64,000 nucleotides of DNA, taken from positions 14,099,001 through 14,163,000 of the forward strand of contig CM056552.1 of assembly GCA_029721515.1 (NCBI GenBank), written 5' to 3'. Below are positions 24,811 to 34,877 of this stretch, piece after piece (position 1 is the stretch's first letter; every line of letters starts with the position of its first letter). This DNA is from Synanceia verrucosa. Its lineage: Eukaryota; Chordata; Actinopteri; Perciformes; Synanceiidae. The translations under genes were made by a program, and so were the position numbers. The notes under the pieces are model-generated. The model was given only the letters and a program-made list of their open reading frames with translations. It was not told the origin of the DNA and made no database searches.

Positions 24811-26203
24811 TCACCTGTAAAGTGATGTTTTCCCATCTGTGAAAATAGAGAACAAGTATGTGCATGTCGCCCTCATTTCTGTACGCTGCTTGGGAGGGAC
24901 GTGGCTGCTGCAAGGCCTCTCTTGGGACTAATGTACAAGCCCAGATACGATATACCCACACAACACAAACACACACATGTAAGGGTGCAAAACAAGAGCC
25001 AGGTATTGTCATCAGAGTGCTCTCTCTTGCCCACACCTACACTTTTCTTCAGTCGATAAAAAGTCCTTATGAAGTATTTAGCGCTCCCTTATGGCTGACA
25101 AATGGACATTTTTCTTTGACCTCGACATCCCAAATGAGCGCTAAGCATACCATTGAGACATATGTATATATACTGCGTGATATATAAAATATCATTAGCA
25201 GTGACAGAGCTCTTTGATTTATGGTAGGTGTTTAATCAATTTCACTCAAAGTGTAAAAATGTAAAATCTCCTCTGCTGATTGAAAAATATTGGATGGAAA
25301 ACTATTTTTAGAGAACAATTGATGCACATTGTATTAATAAGCGTATTCTGCACAAGCGGCAGTGACAGTTTTGTTAAATGTAATACTCCTGAGCACTATT
25401 TGACAAGTAAAAGAGAGAGGCTGTGTATGCAAAGGTACAGTATGTATGTGTATGGCAATAGTGCTCCTCATTTTTGTGATTGCTACCTGCAGTGCCACTC
25501 TCCTGCACCAGCTCATTTCCTCCAATCTCTATCCCTTTCACTCTCCCACCCCCATAGCCCCTCTAAGCAGTGGTCCGTGACACTATCCATCCACTACAAC
25601 TCACCCCACCGGAGAGCCATATCGGCTGCCTGTCTCCACAGGGACTCCATTACTTTTTGGCTGAATATCGCAGTACAAATGGAAAAATGACAAGGACAAA
25701 ATGTCTGGTGTCTATTTGTACTAAGCAAAAAAATGGAGAGTGCTGTCACGGCTGACTGAAATGAAACGGCACTTCTCACACTCACCTCTTAACTAACAAG
25801 CAATGAACCCTGCAAATTCACAAATTTGCCACCAGACACTTGCAGGTTATTGTTTTGGCAGCCTCGCCAGAGGGACTGACAATGGCTGCATGGAGAGGTT
25901 AAGGTCAACTGACATCTGGCCGGTGGTCATTCCTGTTGACTAGATGCAGAACAACCTGCAACCATAAACCTTCACAGCAGTGGGATAATGTTGACTTCTG
26001 GCTATGGGGCTGACAACACCAGGTACGACCAGAAAGAAGTGATAGTAAAGTGTGTTCCCTGTGGAGACAGCCTCTGTGGGTGATGTCAGGCTCGACCACC
26101 TATAGCTTTCTGAAGAGATATTTAGGCTGGATTTGATTTTGGGCAGCAAGCAAACATCTTTACTTAATCCTAAACTAAAAACTGGATTACTACAAATGCA
26201 AAC

Positions 26204-26399
26204 CAAGGTTGTTATTGTTAACGAAAATTAACGAAATGATGAAAACTTTAATTTAAAAAACAGTTACTTGAAACAAAAACTATATCTTCTGTTGATTTTT
26301 TTTCATTTTATATTTTTAATCTTGCACCTGCCCAAAGTATGAAAATACTACTAAACTACTACTAAAACTAACAAATGATGAAAAAGTATTATAACCTTG
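26204..26399. mobile_element. hAT-like MITE with perfect 8-bp target duplication
   Basis: The 196-bp element starts CAAGGTTGTTATTGTTAACG and ends GTATTATAACCTTG, giving short imperfect terminal inverted repeats (CAAGGTT plus an A/T-rich extension). The identical octamer ATGCAAAC lies on both sides (26196-26203 and 26400-26407). An 8-bp duplication is the mark of hAT-superfamily insertion. The interior is a low-complexity 'AACGAAAATTAACGAAATGA' and 'ACTACTAAAACTAACAAATG' type sequence that I recognise from fish MITEs. It has no coding capacity and depends on a transposase made elsewhere. Confidence 0.8.
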
Positions 26400-26407
26400 A
26401 TGCAAAC

Positions 26408-29400
26408 AGGATGAAAGCCCACAGACTAAATCACTCAATATTCAAATCAAGGTCCCAGGTTTTCCACAAAAAACAAAATAGAATTCGTTAATACCATCAG
26501 ACAAAACGCTAACTAAAACTAGAATTTACATGCAACAATGAATTGAATGAAAAGCGTCACTACATACTGTCTGACATATAATAAAGCACCATATTATTAA
26601 TCAATATCTCTCTAACATGTAATGTTGTCATCCTCAAGCTGTGCTGGAGAATATGTGACCAGTCTTTCACAATTACAAAGATCAACTGCATGTTTGTGTT
26701 TCGTACATTTACAGCTTCACCTCCCAGAAAACATTTCCTACCACAACACCCTTATTTTTAATAATCACACCCTCCAGCTGAGCTGGCTTGAAACCTGACT
26801 ACTTGCTTCAATTAATTGTTACGCATATTTGGCACAAAGCTACTTACTATTTTAACAGGTGACTCATGATTTTAGACGTAACCCAAAAAATAAAATCTCA
26901 AAGTTTCTCCACAGACACTACACATTAATACTAACTCACAATAACAGTATATTTTCTTTAGGGGACCTCCTTTTCCATGCTGCCCTCTTCACTCTGCTGA
27001 GGTGTTCTGCAACAGTATATGGAGTAGATGGATGGCCCACTGTCTCTGTGGCGGTCATGATGCAAGGCAGGGTTAAAACCTGTTGTCTCCGCATTGACCA
27101 AAACATATTCTTCACAGTGTGATTCATCACAGCCAGAGGGTGTGTTTGATTCACACAGTGCACACAGTTCCTCCATATAGCAGATGTCTGTAGAGATAGT
27201 GAGACTATCACTCCATCTGCCATAATAAATGGGACCTACTGTAGTGATGAATGTCTGTGTGTATGGTGTACAGACGTCTGAACAGGTTTTATTCCAGCCT
27301 ATCTGATATTATATGACCTGATGGATTGCATGTGAGCACGTCTGCATGAGCTTGCAACCTCTCATCCAAGATGGTCATTCAAAATCATCATGGATGATGC
27401 ATCTAAAGGCTTTTTTTATGAAAGCTTCTCTATTATGACATAATCTTGCTCCCTGGTGACAGTGCTGTCCCTCATGCCACAGCGTGTCTCTGCAGTTGAG
27501 GAGGACTGGGTACTAATGGGCGCTCCTGTCGCCTGCCTGCTGCTGTTTCTATTCTGTGGTTGCCCACCTGCAGCATTGTGATGAAACAATGATGGCATAG
27601 AAATAATCAAAATAAGTTGGCTCCAGCTAACCACAAAGATAAATCACATCCACTATCATCTCCTGTTCTGAGAGAAAACTACTCTTGGCACAATTTCAAA
27701 GTGAGTGTGGTCAAAGATGTGGAGGTAAGAAGCTACAGTATGAAGGTAAAACGCAGCATCTGGTTTAACCGGGATTTCACTGAGGTGCATGCACACATCA
27801 GAGCATGTACATAAAACAAAAATGTGCTAGTCACAAGTTTGAGACTGCATCTGAAACACAAATGCCAGATGAGCTCTGCAGTTGCCCACCCCCAGATCCC
27901 CCCCATCTTCCTCACAGAAAGAGCGAGAGAATACAGAGTCAACTTTAAGTAGGTCAGTGTTCTTCTGGAGAATATGAAGAAATGAACTTACATGAGCGAG
28001 GTAGTTGTGAGGTACTTGGGAGGAGGACAACAGAGGTATGTTGATCACCCCGCTGTGTCACTTTGAATGTAATCCTCTGTGATTTACATGGAAAAGCAGG
28101 CTTACGGTATGTGTTTTCATGTGACTCAGAGCAAGAGGGAGGATGGTCGTGTTTTCAATAACACTGGTTTTGGAGTCCTCAACACAGAAAAGCCCTGCGG
28201 CTGAGGAAGAGCATTGCTTTAGTGCACCCAGGAGACCGAGTCCTTATTGGCTGGTGTATGAAAAAAAGCGCAGAATCTTCTTTATGACTGTTCCCTCTAA
28301 CCAGGTTAATACTGCCTTGACTGATGCCAGCAATTAAAGCCATATCTAACATTTATTATCACACAGTGGTGACCTCTCCCTGGCCCTCTCCACATCACAT
28401 CTGTGTTTCAGCAACCCTGCAACAGATGTAACTGATGTAGAATGACCGTTATCTGTCTGGACAACTAGCACATTAAGGGCATAAAGGTCACTGGCATCTT
28501 CAGAAGCATCATGTGCACACTGTAGCCTGAGGGAGGGCTGCAACAGAGCTTTGGTATGAAGCGTGATTATCCTGCATTGAGGCTCCATTTAGTTCATTTG
28601 ATCAAACTGGTTAGACTGAAGTACATGTGAAGTGGGTCATAGTTTTTGAGTGTTTATCTGTGCAGGTTCTCAGTCATCCAGGACGAGGTGAATCAAAAAG
28701 AGACAACTGGACTTGCTTGAGGTTTGCTTGAAAAAAAGAAAGAAAGAAACCCAAGTCCAGTTGACTCTTTTTGCTCTTTTTGATTTTTGAGTGTTACAGT
28801 TATAATAAAAGAGAATTTAGAGGAAAGAAGAAGGAGTCTGCCATTTAACACTCTAAAGATCACATAGAGATTTGGCTGACTGACTGACAATTCCTGCAAC
28901 TGCTGACTGTTTCATTGATCATAGAAAAAAAATGTAAATGCTGAAAATCAACCACACAATTTTGAATGATGTTGCTGGTGAGTGAGTGAGAGTGGGAGCG
29001 AGTGGATGAACTAGCAAGTGCAGGCATCAGCATTGGATAAAGAGGAGGAAGAGAAGCAGGCAGGAGGAAGTGAGGGAGACAGCTAACAGGGAGCGACAGT
29101 ACATACGCCTGCTGCTCACAGCTCAGCCCAATGAAAAAGATATATCTTTCTTTCAGACGGAAGCTGCAGGATGCCAGCCTTGTTAGCCAGACAGGCAGCA
29201 GGCTGCGTCCCAGCAGCCCCTGTTGCATATTCATTCAGTCTGATTAATGGATCCACGTTCTGTGGGTGTTGTGTCTCTTGGTATGTTCCAGAGTTTCTTA
29301 CTGTCGTCCCGATATGCAAGGAAGATCTTCTGGTTTATTCAATGAGCCGGCGGTGGGAAACTAAATACACATTCCACTCTCACAGCTAATCACAAAATCA

Positions 29401-30029
29401 ATGTGGTTTTCTTGTGCACACATGCACACTTGAAGTACATTCTGCTTTTCCAATTGAGATGATTTATAATTCTAATATCATTACAGCCTGCAGTGATTTC
29501 ACCTCAAACAAAAACTTGTAGCTCATTACACTTAGTTGTACAAAGCTCCCAGCAATCCCTTTCAGATGTTGAGCCTTTGTTCAATTTAATGCCTCATACT
29601 CAATATTTATTTTTGAGTTTGGATTATAGTTCAACATTTTTGTGAGATTTTAACAAAGATGAGGTAATACTTTCTTTTGAAATCCACCAGTGGACAGTGC
29701 GATTTTTTTTCTTCACATTTTGCTTCAGCGAGACATGAATATCACTAATGTGTATGAAAGGTTCAGTAAAAACATCATTGTTTGGCTTGAAATAAGTGTA
29801 TGAACTAATAACTTGTAATTTATACAAAAATCATACCACAAACACTAAAAAAACATGACACTAAATTGACTTGACAAAACAAACCCTTGTCCTGGTTTGT
29901 TGAACTGCTGCATGTCTCCTTCCATCGGTCTTAAAGCTATGGTTAGAAGCACTTTTTATTTATTCTGTGTGAAATGGTCCTGCGAGTATTCTATATATTA
30001 TGTATTCAGAAAAAAGAACAAAATGAATC
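26408..30029. other. Non-coding stretch
   Basis: No gene is supported. Sequence near 26480-26530 (TTAATACCATCAGACAAAAC, GCTAACTAAAACTAG) resembles the interior of the preceding MITE and may be another fragment. A hairpin repeat lies at 28661-28788. Frames at 28860-29389 overlap on both strands. Confidence 0.55.
28661..28788 (+). repeat. Hairpin dispersed repeat, copy 1
   Basis: CAGGTTCTCAGTCATCCAGG begins a stretch that I recognise as a teleost repeat. It folds on itself: AATCAAAAAGAGACAACTGG (28691-28710) pairs with CCAGTTGACTCTTTTTG and TCTTTTTGATT (28757-28785). The inner 12-bp CAACTGGACTTG/CAAGTCCAGTTG pair is perfect, around an AAAG-rich loop. A diverged relative is at 40198-40308. Confidence 0.6.
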
Positions 30030-30310
30030 AGACCTCTGTGGCAGCTACCGGACTGTAAAAACTCTGACCAATCTGTGACACTTGGTCTGAATGGAAAGAA
30101 CCAATCAGATGCCTTCATGTCTCATCCTGCCCATGCCCTCCTCTGGCTCACATCATGTTGAACTGTGGATGGAAATATTCAGCACACTCCTCTACAGAAA
30201 CATGGAATTAGCAGGAGAGGGGGCGTAGCATTGGATGGAGCACTGATGGGAGGGAGAGGAGGGGGTGGAGCTCAGAGGAGGCTTAGAGGAGGTGCCACAT
30301 TCAAATCCTG
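30030..30310 (+). repeat. Probable dispersed repeat fragment
   Basis: GACCAATCTGTGACACTTGG, TGGAAAGAACCAATCAGATG and TCATGTCTCATCCTG occur in close order, as in a repeat common in percomorph fish. Two CCAAT motifs are present. The following G-rich part (30215-30295) may belong to it. The call rests on recalled sequence. Confidence 0.35.
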
Positions 30311-30333
30311 CTAGCTCTCCAAGATTACCAACT

Positions 30334-30410
30334 AGGGATGCACCGATTCGATACTGGTATCAGTATTGATTCTGATACTGAAGAAAATTCTAGGTATCGG
30401 TGACAATAAA
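30334..30410 (+). mobile_element. hAT-like terminal fragment
   Basis: TAGGGATGCACCGATTCGAT followed by ACTGGTATCAGTATTGATTC and TAGGTATCGGTGAC matches the start of a fish hAT-type MITE with TAGGGATGCACCGAT termini. No matching right end or 8-bp duplication is seen, so the copy is truncated. The part at 60575-60640, with 'GGAAATATCGGTACTGG', is a possible distant relative. Confidence 0.5.
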
Positions 30411-32180
30411 CAACAGTGAAAACTGCCCAAAAGTAGTCGTGACTGATTAATTAAAAGGGGCATGATTTGTTTAAAAAAAACCACATTATTCTGTTCCATA
30501 CTTTAAGCATTTTAGCGGAAATATTGACTATAAGCAGCTTATATATCCCAATGTTGGAACAATTTCATTGCTATTCTCAACTCACAAAAATGTTTTTTTT
30601 GTTCCAGCCCAGCAGCAGCCTTAGTGTCACCAAACACCAAGTTAAAACCAAACACCAGCCCTTAAAATTTATAAAGCAGCTCTGACACTACGCCTCAGCA
30701 TCAAAGCCAATTAGTAGGATGTAATCTGTGCTGGAGGATGACTTAGGGCAGCCATGTTGGCACACTGTGAGGTACAACGACTCCTCTCAGGCCACGTCTC
30801 AGCTGCACCAGCTAGATGTCACAGAGCTCCACTCCTTCATGTCTTATCAGCTGTGTTATCATCAGCACATCTAATTAGTGTAAGAAAAACAGTTAATCAC
30901 AGTTGGGTTTAGAGTTTGCGCATTGATACTTCTAACCTGTCACACTCCATCCTCTCCCTCTGAGTTCTTATTTTGCGTGACAACATGTTTCACAAGTGAA
31001 CCTGTGACATGAACAAAGAGTCTTCTGGGCATGGACCCAACTCTCTCCTTATTGTTGTGTTTCTCTGGTTCATCCCTTGTTCCTGCTCCTTGAGCCTGTG
31101 CCAAGGTTGTGCTTCTTAAATGTAGCTCGTCATTACTGAATCAAATGCACCTACGCATTTAAAGCCAGCAGCCCTCTTTTGTACGCTGTGCCCAGCGTCA
31201 CGAGGCACATCGACATGACTGCTAGGAGCTCGCGGTGTGCCAGTCTTCAGAGGAAGAACCTGGGCACAGCAGGCCTGTTGGATGTGCTGACGGATGTGCT
31301 GTCATTTCATCCATGTGGTGTCTGGCAGACCTTATCCTGCTACTCTGTCACTCTTTTTGAGCTTTGCACTGCACAAGCATCAACAAAAAAACGCTAAGCC
31401 GTCTGGCTCTCTTTAAGACTCCCTGAGGTGACAAGGAGGCGGAGGGCGACATTTGTTTGTTAAACCAAGCATCATTTTTCCATCTGAAAAGGTAAACAAT
31501 TGCTGCTTCACTAGGGAGTGGCGAAGAGTAGCAGATATGAAGAGAAAAGGGAACGAGAGAGATTGCCAAGTACAAAGAGAGAGTGAGAGCACAGGAGAAA
31601 AGAGGAGGAGAAGATGTCGCTAAAGGACACAGAGTGAGTGACAAAACCTTATTGGATTTATTTGTCTTGCTCCGCTTCTAAGATGAATCTCATTTATTGT
31701 GGCTGACAGCAAAGGAAGTGCACATCAAAGGTGAGCCCGGCACATCCAAGTTTCTTTTTCTTTATAATGAACGAGAAGCAGGTCCACTTGTCGAAAAGCT
31801 GAAGCCAAAAAAAGACATGGAGCACAGATGGTGCGTTCACAAAAGCAGAAAAACTCATCATATTAAAAGGATTTTTTATGGATTTGTAAAATGTTTCTGG
31901 AGCTGGACAAAGAAAGTGCCACACAGTAACCAAACCTTTTGCATCTTAGCTGTGAAACTTCCTGTCAATCAAAATGGCAACACATCTGTTTTGTCGCATT
32001 GCATTCATTGTTTCCCAGACATTGACATTTACACCATTTACACCAATTACACCATGTGAAAGATCAACTCTGTCTCAACAGAAACTGAAGGGAGAAGTTG
32101 AAAACATTTTGTATGGATGGTTCATGTAGCTAGGAGAAAACTTAACACTCAAACCAAGATGCATATATTGCATTTGAATA
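30411..32180. other. Non-coding stretch
   Basis: No gene is supported. Frames at 31179-31397, 31348-31644 and 31694-32059 (both strands) have no domain. The sequence is unique apart from a GA-rich patch at 31545-31620. Confidence 0.55.
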
Positions 32181-32307
32181 CAACCTACTAGGGCTGAGTA
32201 TCGATTCAGATTTTCCAGATCGATTCGATATTTCAAGGTCCCGATTCAATTCGATTCACAATTCGATCCAATTCGATTCAATATAGATTCAGTCAGGGAT
32301 ATTTCAG

Positions 32308-32598
32308 TTAAAATAAATGCTCCTTTATCTTATGTGCACGTTGAGAGTTTGTTGGTAACTTAGGTGCCAATACCTGCTCCAGGCTGGTTTGTTTGAGTCT
32401 GCCGACTGTGTTTCCGGGTGATGTCTCGTCAAATGGTTGCGGAGATTCGTCATATTGCTTCCCTTTGCATATTTTCCATACTGCTTGTTTTTTGTCCAAC
32501 TCGTCATTTTCTTCCAACTTCTTAAATGCGAAATGCATCCAAACATCAGCTTTTAAACTCGTCGGCAGTGCCTGGAGAGGTGGACTCACTTCCGCCAT
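32308..32598 (-). pseudogene. hAT transposase N-terminal BED-finger fragment, broken
   Basis: The minus-strand frame starts with MAEVSPPLQALP and continues ADVWMHFAFKK, the W-x-H-F signature that opens a BED zinc finger (W20, H22, F23). The first zinc-binding cysteine is lost: the expected C-x-x-C reads W41-x-x-C44. A frameshift then moves the second half of the finger (NLRNHLTRHHPE, with the His pair) into the neighbouring frame (32325-32546). In hAT proteins the BED finger binds the element's ends. The catalytic domain is missing, so the product could neither bind zinc properly nor cut DNA. The ATG lies just inside the element's right subterminal region, as expected for a 5' coding exon. 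Confidence 0.85.
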
Positions 32599-32737
32599 GT
32601 TTGTTTGACTGCTGGCAGTAACATCTCATGAGATCTTGTTCCTTGGAAAGTGGTGGAAAGCAGCCCTAAACGCTGATGACGCAAGACTTCTTCTTCTTCT
32701 TTGGTTTCAGCAGACTCACTATGCAGACTAGACTTAT

Positions 32738-32767
32738 GCCTGCCAGTCTCACGCGAGACTGGCAGGC
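32738..32767. repeat. Perfect 13-bp hairpin inside the hAT element
   Basis: GCCTGCCAGTCTC (32738-32750), loop ACGC, GAGACTGGCAGGC (32755-32767). The arms are exact reverse complements. It may be a subterminal transposase-binding palindrome. Confidence 0.95.
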
Positions 32768-32929
32768 GGGTTTATACTTCAGGCTGCTTCTCTGCACGTC
32801 CAATGAAGAAAAAAATACGTAAGTTAAAATATCGATCTTTGAATTTTATGAATCAATTATCGACCATTTAAATGGAGATCAATTAAAATCGATTGAATCG
32901 ATTTTTTTTAACCCAGCCCTACAACCTAC

Positions 32930-33620
32930 GACTCAGATTGAAGTGTCTAAAAGACACTCAAGAAAGAAAAGGCCAAATCTGCTGTAGAGCGACAAGTGTT
33001 TGACACAAATGATCCAGTTTTTCAGTGGACTGAAAAGGGAAGGGGCAAAAAAGAGGCATGACAAGATGACAAACTGAATATTGGGAGTATTTGGGAGATA
33101 TGATCCCCAAACAGCTGGCACTGAACTAGCATTTGTTTTCTTCCCACTCTGTGGCGGGGGAAGCAGATTGTCCTTGAGGAGTCGACATAAATCAGCAATC
33201 GGCAGCAGAAGCAAGCAGCCAGCCCCTGGGTCTGCCAGGGAAAGCATAAACTTAATTAAGTCCCATCTTACAAGGTGTGCGTGCACTGGGAGGCCTGTAA
33301 TGAAAGCCTAATGCTGGCCACAAATTGGTCCAACAAGCAGCTATAACGGATGCCTGACAAGGAACTCGTACTGCCCCAGAGGGGGACCAGAGGATCTCGA
33401 GGCTAATATAGAGAGATGGGACATTAAGGAACAGACTTCAAGATGTCCTCTCAAACTCAGTGCTGAGTTATGGTACGAAGTTTCACCCTGATCAGTGATG
33501 CACAGTAACCATATCACCAATACTTCATATTATAATAAGGCTAGATCACACATAAAAATAAATGAACTTGGATCCACCGATTTGGATCCACCGATATGGA
33601 TAAAATCAGTAAAAAATAAC
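32930..33620. other. Non-coding stretch
   Basis: No gene is supported. The frame at 32933-33286 (minus) has no domain. A short direct repeat TTGGATCCACCGAT occurs twice at about 33569-33597. Confidence 0.55.
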
Positions 33621-34877
33621 AACAGAAGAACAAAGAACAGAATTACTGCCTTGCAGTATATGCTTCCACTAACCAATCACAGTTTACATCCAAGTTATTG
33701 TTTCATCATTTTATCCTGTTAAATATATTAATTCCTGAGTTATGACCAAAAATGTGATTTGTGTTCTTGCCAAATATGAAGAAAGATATGAAGAATATAT
33801 AACGCTTCCAGCCGCTGCAGGTACTGCCACAACATAATAATACATGAAGTGATCATGACTAGGGCTGCAACAAATGATTTTCTTCATTGTTGATCAATCT
33901 ATCAATCTGACGTCTTTCTCGTTGTTCGAAACCCATTTAAATGATTTACATATATTTAATATAGTACATCAATGATGTCTGTCATTTCACTTTATAGGCT
34001 GTATCACTGTTATGATCTGCGGCTGAATAACTGATAACCAAAATGTGTTTTGTGGCGATCGACTAATCATTTAATTAATCGAGCAAAAAAAAACCTGATT
34101 GTCTGCTTCAAGCTTATCAGATGTGATGTACTATATTAAATATATGTAAATCATTTAAATGGGTTTCGAACAACGAGAAAGACGTCAGATTGATAGATTG
34201 ATCAACAATGAAGAAAATCATTTGTTGCAGCCCTAGTCATGATCACTTCATGTATTATTATGTTGTGGCAGTACCTGCAGCGGCTGGAAGCGTTATACAT
34301 TCTTCATATCTTTCTTCATATTTGGCAAGAACACAAAACACATTTTTGGTCATAACTCAGGAATTAATATATTTAACAGAAGAACAAAGAACAGAATTAC
34401 TGCCTTGTAGTATATGCTTCCACTAACCAATCACAGTTTACATCCAAGTTATTGTTTCATCATTTTATCCTGTTAAATATATTAATTCCTGAGTTATGAC
34501 CAAAAATGTGTTTTGTGTTCTTGCCAAATATGAAGAAAGATATGAAGAATGTATAACGCTTCCAGCCGCTGCAGGTACTGCCACAACATAATAATACATG
34601 AAGTGATCATGACTAGGGCTGCAACAAATGATTTTCTTCATTGTTGATCAATCTATCAATCTGACGTCTTTCTCGTTGTTCGAAACCCATTTAAATGATT
34701 TACATATATTTAATATAGTACATCACATCTGATAAGCTTGAAGCAGACAATCAGGTTTTTTTTTGCTCGATTAATTAAATGATTAGTCGATCGCCACAAA
34801 ACACATTTTGGTTATCAGTTATTCAGCCGCAGATCATAACAGTGATACAGCCTATAAAGTGAAATGACAGACATCAT
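33621..34877. repeat. Direct-inverted-direct rearrangement
   Basis: A 351-bp block (33621-33971) recurs in direct orientation at 34375-34725. Between them, 33972-34379 is the reverse complement of 34470-34877: 408-bp arms with a 90-bp spacer. The whole is therefore block, inverted copy, block plus its original downstream 152 bp. The second junction shares AACAG (34375-34379) between the inverted and direct copies. The first junction, at 33971/33972, shows essentially no overlap. Over its 152-bp part (33972-34123 versus 34726-34877) the inverted copy is identical as far as I can read. Only about three substitutions separate the two direct copies. The layout fits replication template switching with a short inverted segment. 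Confidence 0.92.
33860..34123 (+). mobile_element. hAT-like MITE end (TAGGGCTGCAAC) within the rearranged block
   Basis: TAGGGCTGCAACAAATGATT starts at 33860, again at 34613 in the second direct copy, and reversed, ending at 34235, in the inverted copy. 'GCTCGATTAATTAAATGATT' and AGTCGATCG resemble the other subterminal part of the same family (34753-34785 and reversed). The apparent element 33860-34235 with matching ends is created by the inversion. The unrearranged element was single, decayed and without a visible target duplication. Confidence 0.6.

Larger units (their letters stand above)
23477..26195. other. Non-coding stretch
   Basis: No gene is supported. It holds a (TCA)n(CCA)n tract and a long TG microsatellite, listed separately. 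Frames at 24270-24617, 24858-25187 and 25280-25690 are partly simple-repeat translations and have no domains. Confidence 0.6.
32189..32921 (-). mobile_element. Short hAT transposon with perfect 8-bp target duplication
   Basis: The 733-bp element has termini TAGGGCTGAGTATCGATTCA (left) and, reversed from the right, TAGGGCTGGGTTAAAAAAAA. The first eight bases match exactly. The octamer CAACCTAC flanks it perfectly (32181-32188 and 32922-32929). An 8-bp duplication, TAGGGCTG ends and an internal BED-finger fragment place it in the hAT superfamily. The subterminal regions are rich in ATCGATT/GATTCAATT motifs on both sides. The RNase-H-like DDE core and the C-terminal dimerisation region are absent, so this is an internally deleted, non-autonomous copy. 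A perfect 13-bp hairpin is at 32738-32767. Confidence 0.9.
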
